Shown here: positions 34,517 through 45,068 of the stretch, piece after piece | Position numbering within the stretch: the first letter of the stretch is position 1 | How the letters are laid out: every line of letters begins with the position of its first letter | Source: Gracilaria domingensis | Lineage: Eukaryota > Rhodophyta > Florideophyceae > Gracilariales > Gracilariaceae | Direction: 5' to 3' | Assembly: GCA_022539475.1 (NCBI GenBank) | Contig: VCMS01000021.1 | Location: forward strand, 186,001-250,000 | Length of the DNA: 64,000 nucleotides | Notes under the pieces: model-generated | Database searches by the model: none | The model's input: only the letters and a program-made list of their open reading frames with translations | Told to the model about the DNA's origin: nothing | Position numbers and translations under genes: made by a program

Positions 34517-35686
34517 CTAATGCTCTTCACCCCATAGAAAGGCTTTCTTACGGACAATGTCGGAAACTGGACGAATAATTGATGCATAGTTTCGTATAAA
34601 TCGTCTGTAGAAGTTTCTCAGGCCCAAGAAGCGTTGTACTTCTTTCACAGATTTGGGAGAAGGCCAATCTGTAATTGCCTTCACTAGTCTTCCTTGAGTG
34701 CTTACTCCTTCATCGTTGACAGTGTATCCCAAATATTCTACTTCAGTCGCGCCAAAGCGACACTTACTAGGTCTCATGTATTTCTTGTTCTTCCGTAAGA
34801 TTTTGAAGAGCTTACGAAGGTGTTCTCCATGCTCGTGTTCCGATTTGCTGTATATTAAAATATCGTCCAAGTATAGAACCATACATTCTCCATAAAGATC
34901 GTGGAGCAAATTTGAAAGTAACCTGGTAAACGCAGCAGGCGCGTTTCTGAGTCCGAAACACATGAACTTCCATTCAAAAGACCCAAATCTTGTTCTAATT
35001 ACAGTCTTATGGCAATCATCTTCCTTTATCCTCATCTGATAATATCCCCAGATTAGATCGATTTGGGAGAATATCTTAGCTCCTGAGATTTGATCGAGCG
35101 TTTCATTAATAAGAGGAATAAGATTAGCATCTGATACGGTTATCTTGTTCAAGTCACGATAATCGCACACCATTCTGAGATCACTATTTTTCTTCTTAAT
35201 GAAGAACAATGGAGCTCGATATGGTGATGTTGAAGGACGAATGCAACCTTTTTCTAACAGTTTCGTTAGTTGTTTTTTCAGCTCTTTCAGCTCGGACGTT
35301 GATAGGCGTATAACAGGCCTTACAGGTGCCTTCGCTCCAGGTATGGTGTTTATTTCAAGCTCCATTCCACGAGTTGGAGGAAGTTCCTGGGGCAGGTGCT
35401 CACGAAAAATGTCCTTGAACTCGTTCAGTAATGGTTTGAAGATGTCTGAACAGTCTACGTCTTTTAGATTCTCTGCGACTTCTTTTGTGATATGAGCTGC
35501 GAATAACTCACAGTTACCACTCTTCATTACTTTCTTCAGTTTTTTGAACGACATCAGTTTGAAACAGTGAACATTGCTGTTGGTTTCGTCGTTCTTCTTT
35601 GAAAATACTGTGACCTGGGTGCCATCAGTTCTCTTTATTGTGAACTGATTAGTTTTCCAATTTATCTGTGGGTTCTGCGACTTCAA
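34517..35686 (-). pseudogene. Reverse transcriptase of element E
   Basis: 389-codon frame. N-terminal linker, then RT blocks ELKKQLTKLLEKGCIRPSTS, RMVCDYRDLNKI, FSQIDLIWGYYQM, MCFGLRNAPAAFTRL, VLYLDDILIYSKS (catalytic YLDD) and FLGLRNFYRRFIRNYA. Preceded by the protease end and followed directly by RNase H. Confidence 0.93.
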
Positions 35687-35716
35687 CCAAGTCCGTCCGA
35701 AGATCAGAAGGGGATT

Positions 35717-35965
35717 TTAATTGTTTTCATTCATGTGAATGATGAATATCTTTTCCCTTGAAAGATGTCCTTTGACATTCAAAACTGCTGAAACTTCGCC
35801 AATTACGTCTGTCTTTGAACTGTTTCCAAGTTCGACTTCAATGCCTTTGACCGAATCAATGTGTAGTCCCATTGTTTTAGCGTCATGATATGCCATAAAA
35901 TTGTGGGAGGGAAACGAATCGATTACGGGGTCTAGTGGACGTCCATTGAGGGAAACATCGTACAT
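35717..35965 (-). pseudogene. Protease region of element E
   Basis: 82-codon frame between gag and RT with the layout of a Ty3 retropepsin (MYDVSLNGRPLDPVIDS, then AYHDAKTMGLHIDSV). Assigned by position and overall pattern. Confidence 0.65.
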
Positions 35966-36057
35966 CCACCGTCTTTCCTCTCCAAAATGTAGTTCAGAGA
36001 GGTGCTGGCATGATGTGTTTGAATCATGCCGGGTAGCCGCACTGGGGTGCGGCTGAG

Positions 36058-36984
36058 TTAGTTTCTTGACTCTTTCTCCTGTCTACGTTTCTCGATCTCC
36101 TTCCGACAAGGGTGATCGGGATCGCTAAAAGGCTTTCGTCCGCAGATGCAACATCTGTCGTTCTTTAGGTACAGGTTTCCTTCGACGTTCTGTGTCGGAC
36201 CCCAAGATAGAGCATCTGAACTTTTCTCAGATTGTCCGGAGTACTTCTTGTCGTAACTGTAAGATTTACCTTTCGACGTTTTGCTGCGAGATCCATTGGA
36301 TTTCTTGTCCTGTTGGCTCGCAGAAGAACCGGTGGAAGACATTTTCATTGACAGCTCGAGTGTCCTGACATAATCGAATGCCGATTGCATGTTTGAGTTG
36401 CCATACCGGTCTATCGGCTGAGAATTAGGAAACTTCTCGGTGAATTTTCCTTTATAGGACTTCGGGAGGGTGTTGAAGAAATATATATACGCCTCGTTTG
36501 AGGGAGTTTTGCAAAACAGAATGAGGTCCTCAAATTTACCAATAAAATCCTCTAATTTCTTGTAGTCATCACTACGAATCTCCATGAGCTTGATACGAGC
36601 CTGCGCAATTTCGTTGGTTGGCACGAATTCCTTGATCATCGCATCACGAAGTTCTTCTATTGAAGCTGGTTTCGTCCCATCGCGCCCAAGACGCATTATC
36701 CAAGTGGCTGCGCGATTTTGAAAATGGCATTCAGCTAATGCTAACATCTTCTCTGGAGAGTAGTTGCACAAAATGCCGTACTTCTGTATGGCGTAAAAGA
36801 AGCTCTGCACTTTTTCAATCGTTCGGTCGGACGGTTTCCCGGAAAACATAGGCACCGGAGGCGACTTGAATGTGTTCGAGCTGGTAGAGCTGTGATGTGC
36901 TACGTTTGGGACGATGGCATTTGCGTTTGCGTTCTGAAGGGACTGTATAACGTTTGCTTGCCGCTGAACAGTTTCTTGCAGCAA
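36058..36984 (-). pseudogene. gag of element E
   Basis: 308-codon Gag. N-terminal coiled region (ETVQRQANVIQSLQNANAN), Retrotrans_gag-type capsid domain at residues 45-200 (PPVPMFSGKPSDRTIEKVQ, RAATWIMRL, FIGKFEDLILFC, FFNTLPKSYKGKF), a basic Ser/Lys linker, and a C-terminal Cys/His motif CCICGRKPFSDPDHPC. Starts shortly after the primer-binding site. Confidence 0.88.
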
Positions 36985-37118
36985 TTGAATCTGTTGTTGT
37001 AGTTAGGCCATCGAATCTGAAGCTTGAACAGATTCGTTGTCTTGTGGATTCTGATTTCAAGTTGAACGACGCATCGTGTAAGATTGTAGTTCCGAAATCA
37101 AAAGCTGATGCTACCAAT

Positions 37119-37334
37119 TGTAAGAGAGTGGACAAGCAGGAGACTTTCGTTTGAATAAAACTCAGTTTACAATGTTTGAGTGTCGGCTCCCTTCTCTGAG
37201 ACTATCAGAAGAGAGTAACACCTTAAGTACTCTAACGTACGAGGAGTTAATGTTTGACTTCCAACATGAACTTTCATGAATTCAAATTAAACGGTTGTGA
37301 ATTGAATTGAATGGTTGTATATGATTCTCTTACA
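37119..37334 (-). repeat. 5' LTR of element E (216 bp)
   Basis: Partner of 31891-32106; see element E. Confidence 0.93.
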
Positions 37335-37577
37335 TCCAGGTACCCATTCAAGGAAACGCAGTTCTCCCCTCGAATGGCATTCCTTCATCGAAGCGTCGTC
37401 AATTTGCAGACGTTTCTCAAGGGTTGAACTGCTCTTAGCAATGACATTAAAGACAGTTCTTGAGTCTACGTAGGCATCAATCGCAACTTCCCGTCCCAGA
37501 ATATCTTCTAACATACTCTTGGCCATGTAAGCGTTGTCAAATCCATAAATTAGACCATGTATCTCTGCAGGCATGAC
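37335..37577 (-). pseudogene. RNase H end of element D (between E and the MITE)
   Basis: Copia-type RNase H: AEIHGLIYGFDNAYMAKSML, EVAIDAYVDSRTVFNVIAKS, EKRLQIDDASMKECHSRGE, LRFLEWVPG. The 3' end continues on the other side of E at 31738-31890. A diverged second copy of this stretch lies at 40918-41154. Confidence 0.85.
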
Positions 37578-38229
37578 CAGGGGTGTAACCAATTATATTG
37601 CAAAATATTGCTGATAGTTCGCAATACTCAATACAATATGAATATTGCTCTTTTTTAGCAATATTTATTGCAATAATAGCACCCTTAACTTGCAATATGT
37701 TTGCAATATCTAAAATAGCATGCAAAAAATTGCAATTGTCCTACCAGATCCGACGTACTTTTTTTTGAATGACTTGAACATTTTACTCCTAACGTCCAAT
37801 GTAATTCTTTAAAAATGGAGGTGAACAACGTAGAAACTTTAGTTTAACAGTATTTACGAAATTCTACTTTCACTAACGTGTTACGTATTGCATAATCAAA
37901 TTTTGCACGCAAAGTTTTTTGCTACGAACCCACAGCGAAGAGCATCGTGGCTCATTTTCGACATGTGCAATGTACAGGCGCGGTGAGTTCCCCAATTTCT
38001 TTTTGCATGCCACACTATAAAACTCTTCAAAATTATCCTACGGATGATATTGCCGTAGTGAATCTGTACATAATGCAATAACGAATGCAATACAGAATTT
38101 ACCCCAATACGAATTACAATATATAATAAATCTGCAATATGAATTTCAATTCTCAACTACCTTGCAATATGAAATTTTTATTGTATATTGCAATATATTG
38201 CAATAGCAATATATTACGTTACACCCCTG
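37578..38229. mobile_element. 652-bp hAT-type MITE in element D RNase H
   Basis: Perfect 12-bp terminal inverted repeats CAGGGGTGTAAC/GTTACACCCCTG. The 8-bp flanks GGCATGAC (37570-37577) and GCCATGAC (38230-38237) differ at one base. The 8-bp duplication and the CAGGGGTG end are hAT hallmarks. Both subterminal regions are packed with GCAATATT/AATATTGC motifs, probably transposase-binding repeats. AT-rich, with no transposase; non-autonomous. Confidence 0.92.
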
Positions 38230-39596
38230 GCCATGACCGACCTAGTAATCCTCTTGCAACGTGAACTTCCATAATGAAAGATGTTAGCCCTGTTCTTCCC
38301 GTCAACAAGAACCAAAGGAAACCCAATTTGAGATTTCATTTCACCAGCGTTCGCAAATGAAGCATCTGTGAACAACGCCAGACGAACAGAATCGATGTCC
38401 AGAGGAACAAACTTTAAACCAACATCAGCCGTTTGTGCGCAACGGTCAATACTTCTGTTCAACTCTTTGTAGTTCTTCGGATTCGGATCATTGCAGGAAC
38501 TGGCTAAAAGCTGAACTGAAACACACAGGTCTGGCCTTGTGCAGCATCCAATATATTGCATCTGAGCTCGAGTGCTGCCAAATTGCTTGGCATTTGAAAC
38601 CTTCGTGACGATTTGAAGCTTCTTCATCTGGGATACTTCGAGGACATTATCCGTGAGTCTCGAAATGACAGTACCATTAAAATCTACACTGGTACCACTT
38701 TCCAAAACCTTTCTTGGCTTACTCTGTACTGTTTGAAACCGTTTGCATTCATGCTCTTCGTCCTTCAGAAACATTTTATTTCCTATGCCCAGTGAATCGT
38801 CTACTTGAAGAGCGATGACTCGTTCCAGTTCTGCCTGTGTTCGTCTGTAGAGCAAACATACATCTGACCTTGTAAGAGACATCTGCAGGTTCTCCTTATG
38901 GTGGGCATGATATGTAACTAACCAATATAGCCCGCTCTCCGGTATACCATACAAAGGCTTGAGTACCAAAAGAACTTTTTGCGCAGCCCGTTCCATCTCT
39001 TGAGGTGGTCGGAGGTGGATTTCTCGCTCTATTGGAGAGGCAGATTGAATGTATGCTTGGGAAATGTCCCTAACATATGCGCTGTAGTGTGGAAGAAGTG
39101 AGGCAATAGACACTGCCACTCGTTGACCCAGACGAGAAAATGTTGGAGACTTGGTAGCTATACGTAACGCTCCCTTGTCACGAAAGTTTTGAGCAACAAG
39201 TCTTGACTTCTCGAAACTCCTTCCATTGACTGTTTTCACTACATCGACCCATCGGCTCCCAAAATTACGTACATCTGGAGGCACCTCGCACTCATCGACG
39301 ATTTTGAACGTGTTACGTTTCTTCAGCAAATCCAATTCCCTTTGCCTTGAAATGTTAAAATCATGCGATTGAGTGTTCTCCGTAGCATCAGTCACAGTAG
39401 CAGAGGTCCCAAACAAAGCTGACAGGATAACTTCAGACAATTTCGGAGGCTTGCCATGTTCTTGTCCTTCCACTGCAAGCTCTTCTGTGTTCGGATTGGC
39501 AGCAGTAGAACTGGGTATAATGAAATCGGAATCAGTGCATGGTTTGACCACATGAGAACGGAATAGGCGTCTTCCGTGAGGTAGTTGAAGTACCAT
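38230..39596 (-). pseudogene. Reverse transcriptase of element D
   Basis: Copia-type RT: LLKKRNTFKIVDECEVPP, NFGSRWVDVVKTVNGR, KSRLVAQNFRDKG, SPTFSRLGQRVAVSIAS, HYSAYVRDISQAYIQS, LLVLKPLYGIPESGLYW, VIALQVDDSLGIG (VDD catalytic box), then YIGCCTRPDLCVSVQLLAS and the RNase H start (LFTDASFANAGEMKSQ). The C-terminal side is cut by the hAT MITE. Fossil. Confidence 0.88.
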
Positions 39597-39599
39597 AAT

Positions 39600-40664
39600 T
39601 TACTCTTCCACTTGTAGGAAGGGAAATGGCCCTTCCCATTTCTTTGACGTGTCTCGATACACGTAAACAGGGGAGCCTGCTGGTAGTTTGATCAGTTTCT
39701 CGCTTTGTTCCTTCCCTTTCGGGCCGCCGCTGTGCTTCAAACCAAAAGCCAATCTCCGTTTTGCCTGTTCCTTTTGCACCTCCTTCTTTGCGGCCTCAAT
39801 AGCTGCTGTCCTCTGTGACTGCGTTTCTGCTGGCGTTCTACGAGCAGGCCTTGGAAGAGAACCGAAAAGTAAGAGAGCAGGACAGAGGCCTTCAGGTCCT
39901 ACAGTGTCATTCACGGATTTGACAGCCATCTGAAGACAGTCCGCATCAGTCTCTGTTCGGCACATATTCTCTCGAATCTTCAGATAAGCATTTCGCAGCG
40001 ATCCATGATACCTCTCGACATGGGACCTTGTTGATGGAGATTTCACTGGGGCCTGTAGGACAGATATGCCGTCCGTTTCGGCAGTGTTCAGAAATTCCTT
40101 CGATACAAAATTACTGCCTTGGTCGACTCGGATGAAATCTGGGTGACCGAGATACAATCGGGACCAACATCGGAGAAAAGCCTTCCAGACATCACTAGAA
40201 CGCACACGGGTGAGAAACAAAGCGGAGCTGTAATGTGTCGCCACATCAACCGCGTGGAGGAGAGGTTTGTTGTTGATATACATTTTATCAACTGCCACAA
40301 TGTGATTGAACTTCAAGTCATCGGTACCTATCGTTAACTCGAATCTGCGGGGTTTCGAGGCGTATGTCGCGCATGTATTACACGCTTTCGTAAGCTTTTC
40401 GATTGTCTCCCGCACATCTTTGCTCATCTCTTCTGGTCGTGCCCGCTTGAGGAAATTGACAAACGTGTGGACAGTAGGGTGTCCAAAAACTCTGTGGAGC
40501 TTTCGTAACTCAGCTTCAGTGTAAAAGCAGTAATCAAGATCGTCCGGGTTCCATTTGTGTACAAGAAAGTAGTTCCTGAACGTCAGGGGCTGTAAAAGGT
40601 GCTTGAACATCAACTGGCGCTTTTGAATACTAATTTCGAGATTATTCTCTACGATATCCTTCAT
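39600..40664 (-). pseudogene. Integrase of element D
   Basis: 354-codon frame. GAG-pre-integrase zinc region (RKLHRVFGHPTVHTFVNF, KACNTCATYAS) and catalytic core with FNHIVAVDKMYIN, DFIRVDQGSNFVSKEF and RSHVERYHGSLRNAY (D, D, E). The tail PAGSPVYVYRDTSKKWEGPF is typical. Lies upstream of RT, as in Ty1/copia. Confidence 0.88.
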
Positions 40665-40917
40665 GCTGAGAAGACTTGGCCCATTTCCGGGTAAGATCTG
40701 AAACCGAACATCGAGAACTAGACCAAGTTACTTGAATGGTATAGGAATACTTGCAGTACCGATAGCTTTCTTTGTGCCACCGATTCCGGTTAGGCTTCGT
40801 GTGTCGGTTTGCTCAAGGCGGCAGGGTACGTGAAAAGCATCACAGTAGGCCTTGTATTGGACGTAGGACATGACACTGAAGCGATTGGCACAAGTATACA
40901 AATATATTCCTTTGAGC
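40665..40917 (-). pseudogene. Protease C-terminal part of element D
   Basis: Contains CRLEQTDTRSLTGIGGTKKA and AIGTASIPIPF, the second half of a copia-type aspartic protease, followed by a short linker (GNGPSLLSMKDIVENN) into integrase. The first half with the catalytic motif is not present; the adjoining segment 40918-41154 derives from RNase H instead. Confidence 0.6.
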
Positions 40918-41154
40918 TCATTCGTTGTTAACAGTTGCCAAAGCGGGTGAGAATCCAGTACCAAATACTTTGTTAACCCATTCGCGTAGTTTTGACATCC
41001 AGGTATCCATGCAAGGAAACGCAGTTCTCCCCTCGAATGGCATTCCCTCATCGAAGCGACGTCAATTTGCAGACGTTTCTCAAGGGTTGAACTGCTCTTA
41101 GCAATGACATTAAAGACAGTTCTTGAGTCTACGTAGGCATCAATCGCAACTTCC
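40918..41154 (-). repeat. 237-bp duplicated RNase H segment inside element D
   Basis: Near-copy of the D RNase H end found at 31800-31890 plus 37335-37500, but placed between gag and protease. It lacks element E and preserves the empty target CATCCAGG (40996-41003). Shows SSTLEKRLQID, RGELRFLAWIPGC and HPLWQLLTTNEL. Best explained by template switching or gene conversion between element copies. Confidence 0.85.
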
Positions 41155-42451
41155 GCAATGATTGAGTGATCTGGGTTGTATCCACCGCAACGATTAGCTG
41201 GTCCCTGATAAAGTTATCTGTGCGGTATGAGGGGTCCAGTTGTGTTTGCAAGGTAGAGAGCTTATGACAGAAGGATCTGAATACTTCTAGTTCGCTTTTC
41301 TCGAGATGCTCCCTCATAAATTGAGATAACCTGAGCGATTGCCAGAGAATCAGAGTCCTGTTACGCTGCTCCTCACTGACATAATTGTCTATGAGTAATT
41401 GTAACATGTCCTCATAAGAGGTTCCTGGTCGGTAATTCTCAATGTGCAGCGACGGTGCATCCCCATCGAGCATAACTGGCATAGCTTTCACCTTTTCCAA
41501 GTCTGTCAACTTGCAAACGCGAGCCATCGTGTCGTAGAATTCAAGAAACTGCCGAAGGTCTTCATCAAATCCACCACAGAATCGCTTCCGTCCTTGGTGC
41601 GCTTCGATGATGCCATTTAGACCTAGTGAGAATTCCTCACCATCTTTGGAACTAGAACCATCAGCTTCACTCCTCTCTTTTTGCGATGAATGTGCAATAA
41701 TATTCAGAAGAACATCTTGAATCCTGGTCCTGGATCTTGGCTTGTACGATTCCTGGCGAACTGACTCATTGGCTTGTGGCTGTGACTCACCAACATTGTG
41801 TTTAGAGAACGGACGTGCTTCATTTGGTCCAGGATCATTTTCGTTCTGCCCGGAATTGTGTACTTTGGATGGTGCATTCTGCTGACTGGTGCCCCGTAGA
41901 GCTTGCTGACCATCTCCGAGAGACGTTTCGCTGCGATTGGCCGTTGGGTGTGCTCCAGACGAGAATTGCGTATCTCGAGTCGCTACAAACCCGGATTGCG
42001 TTAGACATTCAGAAAGTGCCTTCTTACGGGGGTAACCTTGTTGTCGCTTAACATAAACGCCACGCTCGATGAGAAACTCAATTCACTTTAGCAGAGTTGG
42101 TTTGGATATGACTGCAATTGTCTGCTCTCTGAACGTAGCTGTAAATTCAAACCATAGCCATTCCCCTCTTAAGTCTGTTTCCTTGAATGCTTCGAGCATT
42201 TCTCTTGCGTACGACTCCACATCACTCTTATATTGAGTACAAAGCTCGGCCGAAGCGCCCCTGGGAGGACGGTCAGGGTCACTAATGTCGCTGAGAGATA
42301 CTTCGGTGGTGATTGGAAGCTGCAGGTCCGTTTGCGTCGGATTGCCTGAAGGTCCAGGTTCAGTCACGCCCACTTCTTCAGCCATACTGTTTTCCGAAGT
42401 AGCCATTTGCGGGTGTGTGTTATAAGTGCTGGTGCACCAAAACAGCTGCAA
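41155..42451 (-). pseudogene. gag region of element D
   Basis: The frame 42083-42451 opens near the 5' LTR (MATSENSMAEEVGVTEPGPS, acidic and Pro-rich). The frame 41129-41527 has a capsid-like region (YRPGTSYEDMLQLLIDNYVS, RTLILWQSLRLSQFMREH, EVFRSFCHKLSTL). The stretch between is poorly open. No zinc knuckle was seen. Confidence 0.6.
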
Positions 42452-42461
42452 CAGTTATAAC

Positions 42462-42933
42462 TGTTCACACAAGTGTGAATGTCGGCTATAGTCCGAACGA
42501 GTGATGTCCAGACAGTAGACAACAGAGATGGCGAGACAGTCGGCGACCGGTCCTCGGTAGGACTGTGCTACCGCTTGTCGGGCCTAGCGCAGTGGCGGTC
42601 CTTTGAGGAGCTGCGTACGCGTCAATTACGGCCTCTCGTGGAGCTGCTTGACGATTGGAAATACGAGCAATCGTAGTTTACGTTGGATAAGATGATGGAT
42701 GATGATGAAGATCATCATCATCAACTGTTCTGCTTGCAAACCTGCATTCTTATAGCCGCTGTAAACCTTCCAAAACCAGCAACCCATAATGAGCCAACGT
42801 ACAGCAGGGGCTATAACAATCTTAACATACGTAACATAAAATGATCTACCAAAAACCTCTTGAAACCGTCTTGCGTTAGCTTCTCGTAGGCTTAGGTTAG
42901 ATTCCTGTCATTCTGGATTCCTGTAATTCTACA
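42462..42933 (-). repeat. 5' LTR of element D (472 bp)
   Basis: Partner of 31268-31737; begins TGTTCACACAAGTG and ends AATTCTACA on the plus strand. Followed by the AAAAG duplication. Confidence 0.93.
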
Positions 42934-42938
42934 AAAAG

Positions 42939-43678
42939 AGATGCCAATTAGCGCGTACAACAGAAAGGCTCCTTGGTACGATGAGGGGCTTTTGAAGAAA
43001 GGCATTAGCTATGAAAAGTGATGAGCCAAAAAATGGTTTGCTCATCAAAAGCAGCAACAAGTCTGGAAACGTCCCTGTCATTGTAGACGCTGGATGTTGT
43101 ACTGGTTCACCTGCATGTCTGATGCGAAAACTCGCGAAGTCGGAGTCAACATCAATTCGTCTCATTGGTTACGATCGTAGCGATGGCTAAGTGATTTATT
43201 GATCACTCCCGTTTCGCTCTCTTGTAGATCTTTAATGTTTGGGTAGTTTGGAGACACAGAACAGGCACTCGCCCATGTAGTTCTGCTACACCGTCCGGCA
43301 CAACCGGACGCGTTCGGTGCGTCCCATGGGGACGACACTGCTTCCACCCCACGTGCACCGTTCCGAGAGGAATTGTGCCGCTCTACAAAACGTACTGAAG
43401 AGTATGAACGGAGTGTTGAAATACTTCATAGCATAAAAAGAATCGAACCACCGGTAGATACAGCTGCATCCCACCATTAAACCTCAGTTATGCTCAAAAA
43501 AACTTTGAGGCAAAAAAAAGAGCCGACAACATAAGGGAAAGGTATGGGATGGCCGTGCCGTAGCATGAACGATGTATGGTTCCTAGTTATTCGCATGAAA
43601 AACGCAAATCGCATTGACCATGATATGGAATTGGTTAAGCTTAGTAAAATTGAAAGGGAGGTATACGAAGCACTCAGG
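42939..43678. other. Flank of D, no gene recognised
   Basis: The sequence interrupted by D continues here. Short open segments exist (for example NGLLIKSSNKSGNVPVIVDA in one frame), but nothing is assignable. A GC-richer part around 43240-43380 holds CCCATGGGG. Confidence 0.4.
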
Positions 43679-44379
43679 TTATGTGTGTGTACCAGGTGTG
43701 CAATCCAGCGGTGGCGGTAACGGCGATATGAGTCGTGGCGACAGCGATGTGGGCGGAATGGTTGGCGACTTTGGTGGGAAAGGCGGCGATTCAGGCGATG
43801 GCGGTGGCGGTGAAGGCGTGGCGGCTGCTTTCATAGGCGGCAATGACGGCGCCGATAGATCGGGTGGAGGTGGTGGTGATCGCGGTAATGGCAGAAGCAA
43901 TCCGATGAAGTTGTTGTGTGGTTATGGGGGTGATCGCGGCATGGGTGGCATTGACGGCGATGGAGGTGATGATGACGGCAGCGAAAACCCCCTTCTCTAT
44001 CTCGTCGTTGACACCACCCTGGCAGAGGCGGGCTCAGGCAACCACTCAGCCACTGGTTCAACGCGAGCTCCCAGCCACGCTTGCCGCGCCTATCGCGCTC
44101 CTTCTCCTTGCGGGTGCTGCCGTTGCAGAGGATCATGATGCGGCAGCCCGTTTCACGCTGCAGGATCTTGAGCGTGGCGCCACGCGGGACCAAGAGGTGG
44201 CCACAAAGTTGTAGTCGAGGACTGTGACGGCCCGCATCAGCAGCTAGACTCGGCGGCGCGCGGGCGACGGCAAGTACGCCGACTAGATCTCTGCGTCGAT
44301 CAGAGAGCTGAAGATTGGAAAGGACGCACGGAAGTGCGGGATGTTGTCATGCCCCCAGGCCATCTGGTGCGGCAGACGA
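43679..44379 (-). pseudogene. STAR-type KH-domain RNA-binding protein remnant (QKI/SF1-like)
   Basis: On the minus strand, from about 44379: HQMAWGHDNIPHFRASF, FSSLIDAEI (like the QUA1 L-DEEI helix), then LLMRAVTVLDYNFV leading into the KH motif VPRGATLKILQRETGCRIMI. Next come NGSTRKEKERDRRGKRGWE (matching the GxGS...RG..WEHL segment of QKI/SF1 proteins) and a Pro/Ser-rich tail (PLPRSPPPPPDLSAPSLPP at about 43850). Such proteins bind bulged RNA or branch points in the nucleus. Two TAG codons (44283-44285, 44244-44246) and one base missing near 44205 break it; the tail is in another frame. The plus-strand Gly-rich frame here is its antisense shadow. Family call fairly safe; exact member unknown. 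Confidence 0.62.
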
Positions 44380-44572
44380 GACACGTGGCGCGGCGAGGAC
44401 GGTCGCACGGGCGACGCGGACGGCGACGTTGCCGGCTACCGAATGAAGAGCGCGCGGCGGCGGCAGAGGCGGCGGCGGTGGGTGCGCGGTGGGGGCGACA
44501 GTGGCGGGCGCGCGGCGGCGCCAGCGAGGGTGGCCGGCGCGCAGCGGCAAGAGCGAGACGACAGGGCTAAAT
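44380..44572. other. GGC/GCG-rich low-complexity tract
   Basis: Runs of GGCGGCGGC on the plus strand open all frames on both strands. No domain recognised; possibly the 5' part of the KH gene on the minus strand. Confidence 0.4.
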
Positions 44573-44940
44573 CCGTAAAGAACGCCGCGGAAACCCTGCG
44601 GAAGGGCGGCGGCGGCGGCGACAGAGGCGGCGGCGGTGAGTGCGCGTTGGGGGCGTCGGTGCCGGGCGCTAAACGGCGCTGGCGACGTTGAGCGCCCGCC
44701 ACCGGGGCCGTAAAGAACGCCACAGGTACCCGCATCGCAAGAAGAGAACCACCCGAGTTCTGCAGCGTAGCGACGGCGATGACGATCGCCGTCGCGACTC
44801 TACAGAACCCGCCAAAATAAAGCCGTAGAGAACGCCCCAGAAACCTGCATCGCGACAGAAAAACGACGCGGGTTCTGCAGCGTAGCGACGGAGATGGCGA
44901 TCGCCGGCCATGACGATCGCCAAAAACGCTGGTTGCATAC
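44573..44940. repeat. GC-rich tandem repeat, about 119-bp unit
   Basis: CGTAAAGAACGCC recurs at about 44573 and 44709, and as CGTAGAGAACGCC at 44822. Each of the last two is followed by a CCTGCATCGC-like block, GTTCTGCAGCGTAGCGACGG and GCGATCGCC. Two good units and a partial first one. The reverse strand is open across the units, but the translation is repetitive and unrecognised. Confidence 0.7.
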
Positions 44941-45068
44941 CATGAGCGCTGCCGGCGCTCTTCAGATCTCCAATTCACTCACTTCCGTTCAAAATCAGTG
45001 CTTGGAGAGGCAAGCTACCCCAAGGGCATGCGGGAAAATCACCTGCGCAATGAAATTTTGAGTACATA

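Larger units (their letters stand above)
31891..37334 (-). mobile_element. Element E: Ty3/gypsy chromovirus nested in D
   Basis: 5.4-kb element with 216-bp LTRs (31891-32106 and 37119-37334) that begin TGTAAGAGAGTGG and end TTCTCTTACA. Flanks TTCAG (31886-31890) and TCCAG (37335-37339) are a 5-bp duplication with one difference. The uninterrupted target (CATCCAGG) survives in the duplicated segment at 40998-41002. Domain order on the minus strand: gag, protease, RT, RNase H, integrase, chromodomain. The LTRs differ at about 13 of 216 sites (6 percent). Candidate primer-binding site TGGTAGCATCAGC next to 37119. Few breaks apart from a 453-bp MITE; the best-preserved element after A. Confidence 0.94.
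31268..42933 (-). mobile_element. Element D: Ty1/copia-like retrotransposon, host of E and a hAT MITE
   Basis: Full-length minus-strand element with two LTRs (31268-31737, 42462-42933) and a perfect AAAAG duplication (31263-31267, 42934-42938). Order from the right: gag, a displaced RNase H segment, end of protease, integrase, reverse transcriptase, RNase H. Integrase before RT identifies the Ty1/copia type. The LTRs differ at about 17 of 470 sites (about 3.6 percent). It is split by chromovirus E and by a 652-bp MITE. Fossil with several breaks and a mosaic protease region. Confidence 0.93.

Noticed and set aside
42685-42725. GATGATGATG...CATCATCATC palindrome as a regulatory site
   Set aside because: It is part of both D LTRs and is simple-sequence in nature; nothing singles it out.
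43614-44138. Glycine-rich plus-strand protein
   Set aside because: It is the antisense of the proline-rich tail and KH region of the minus-strand gene remnant.
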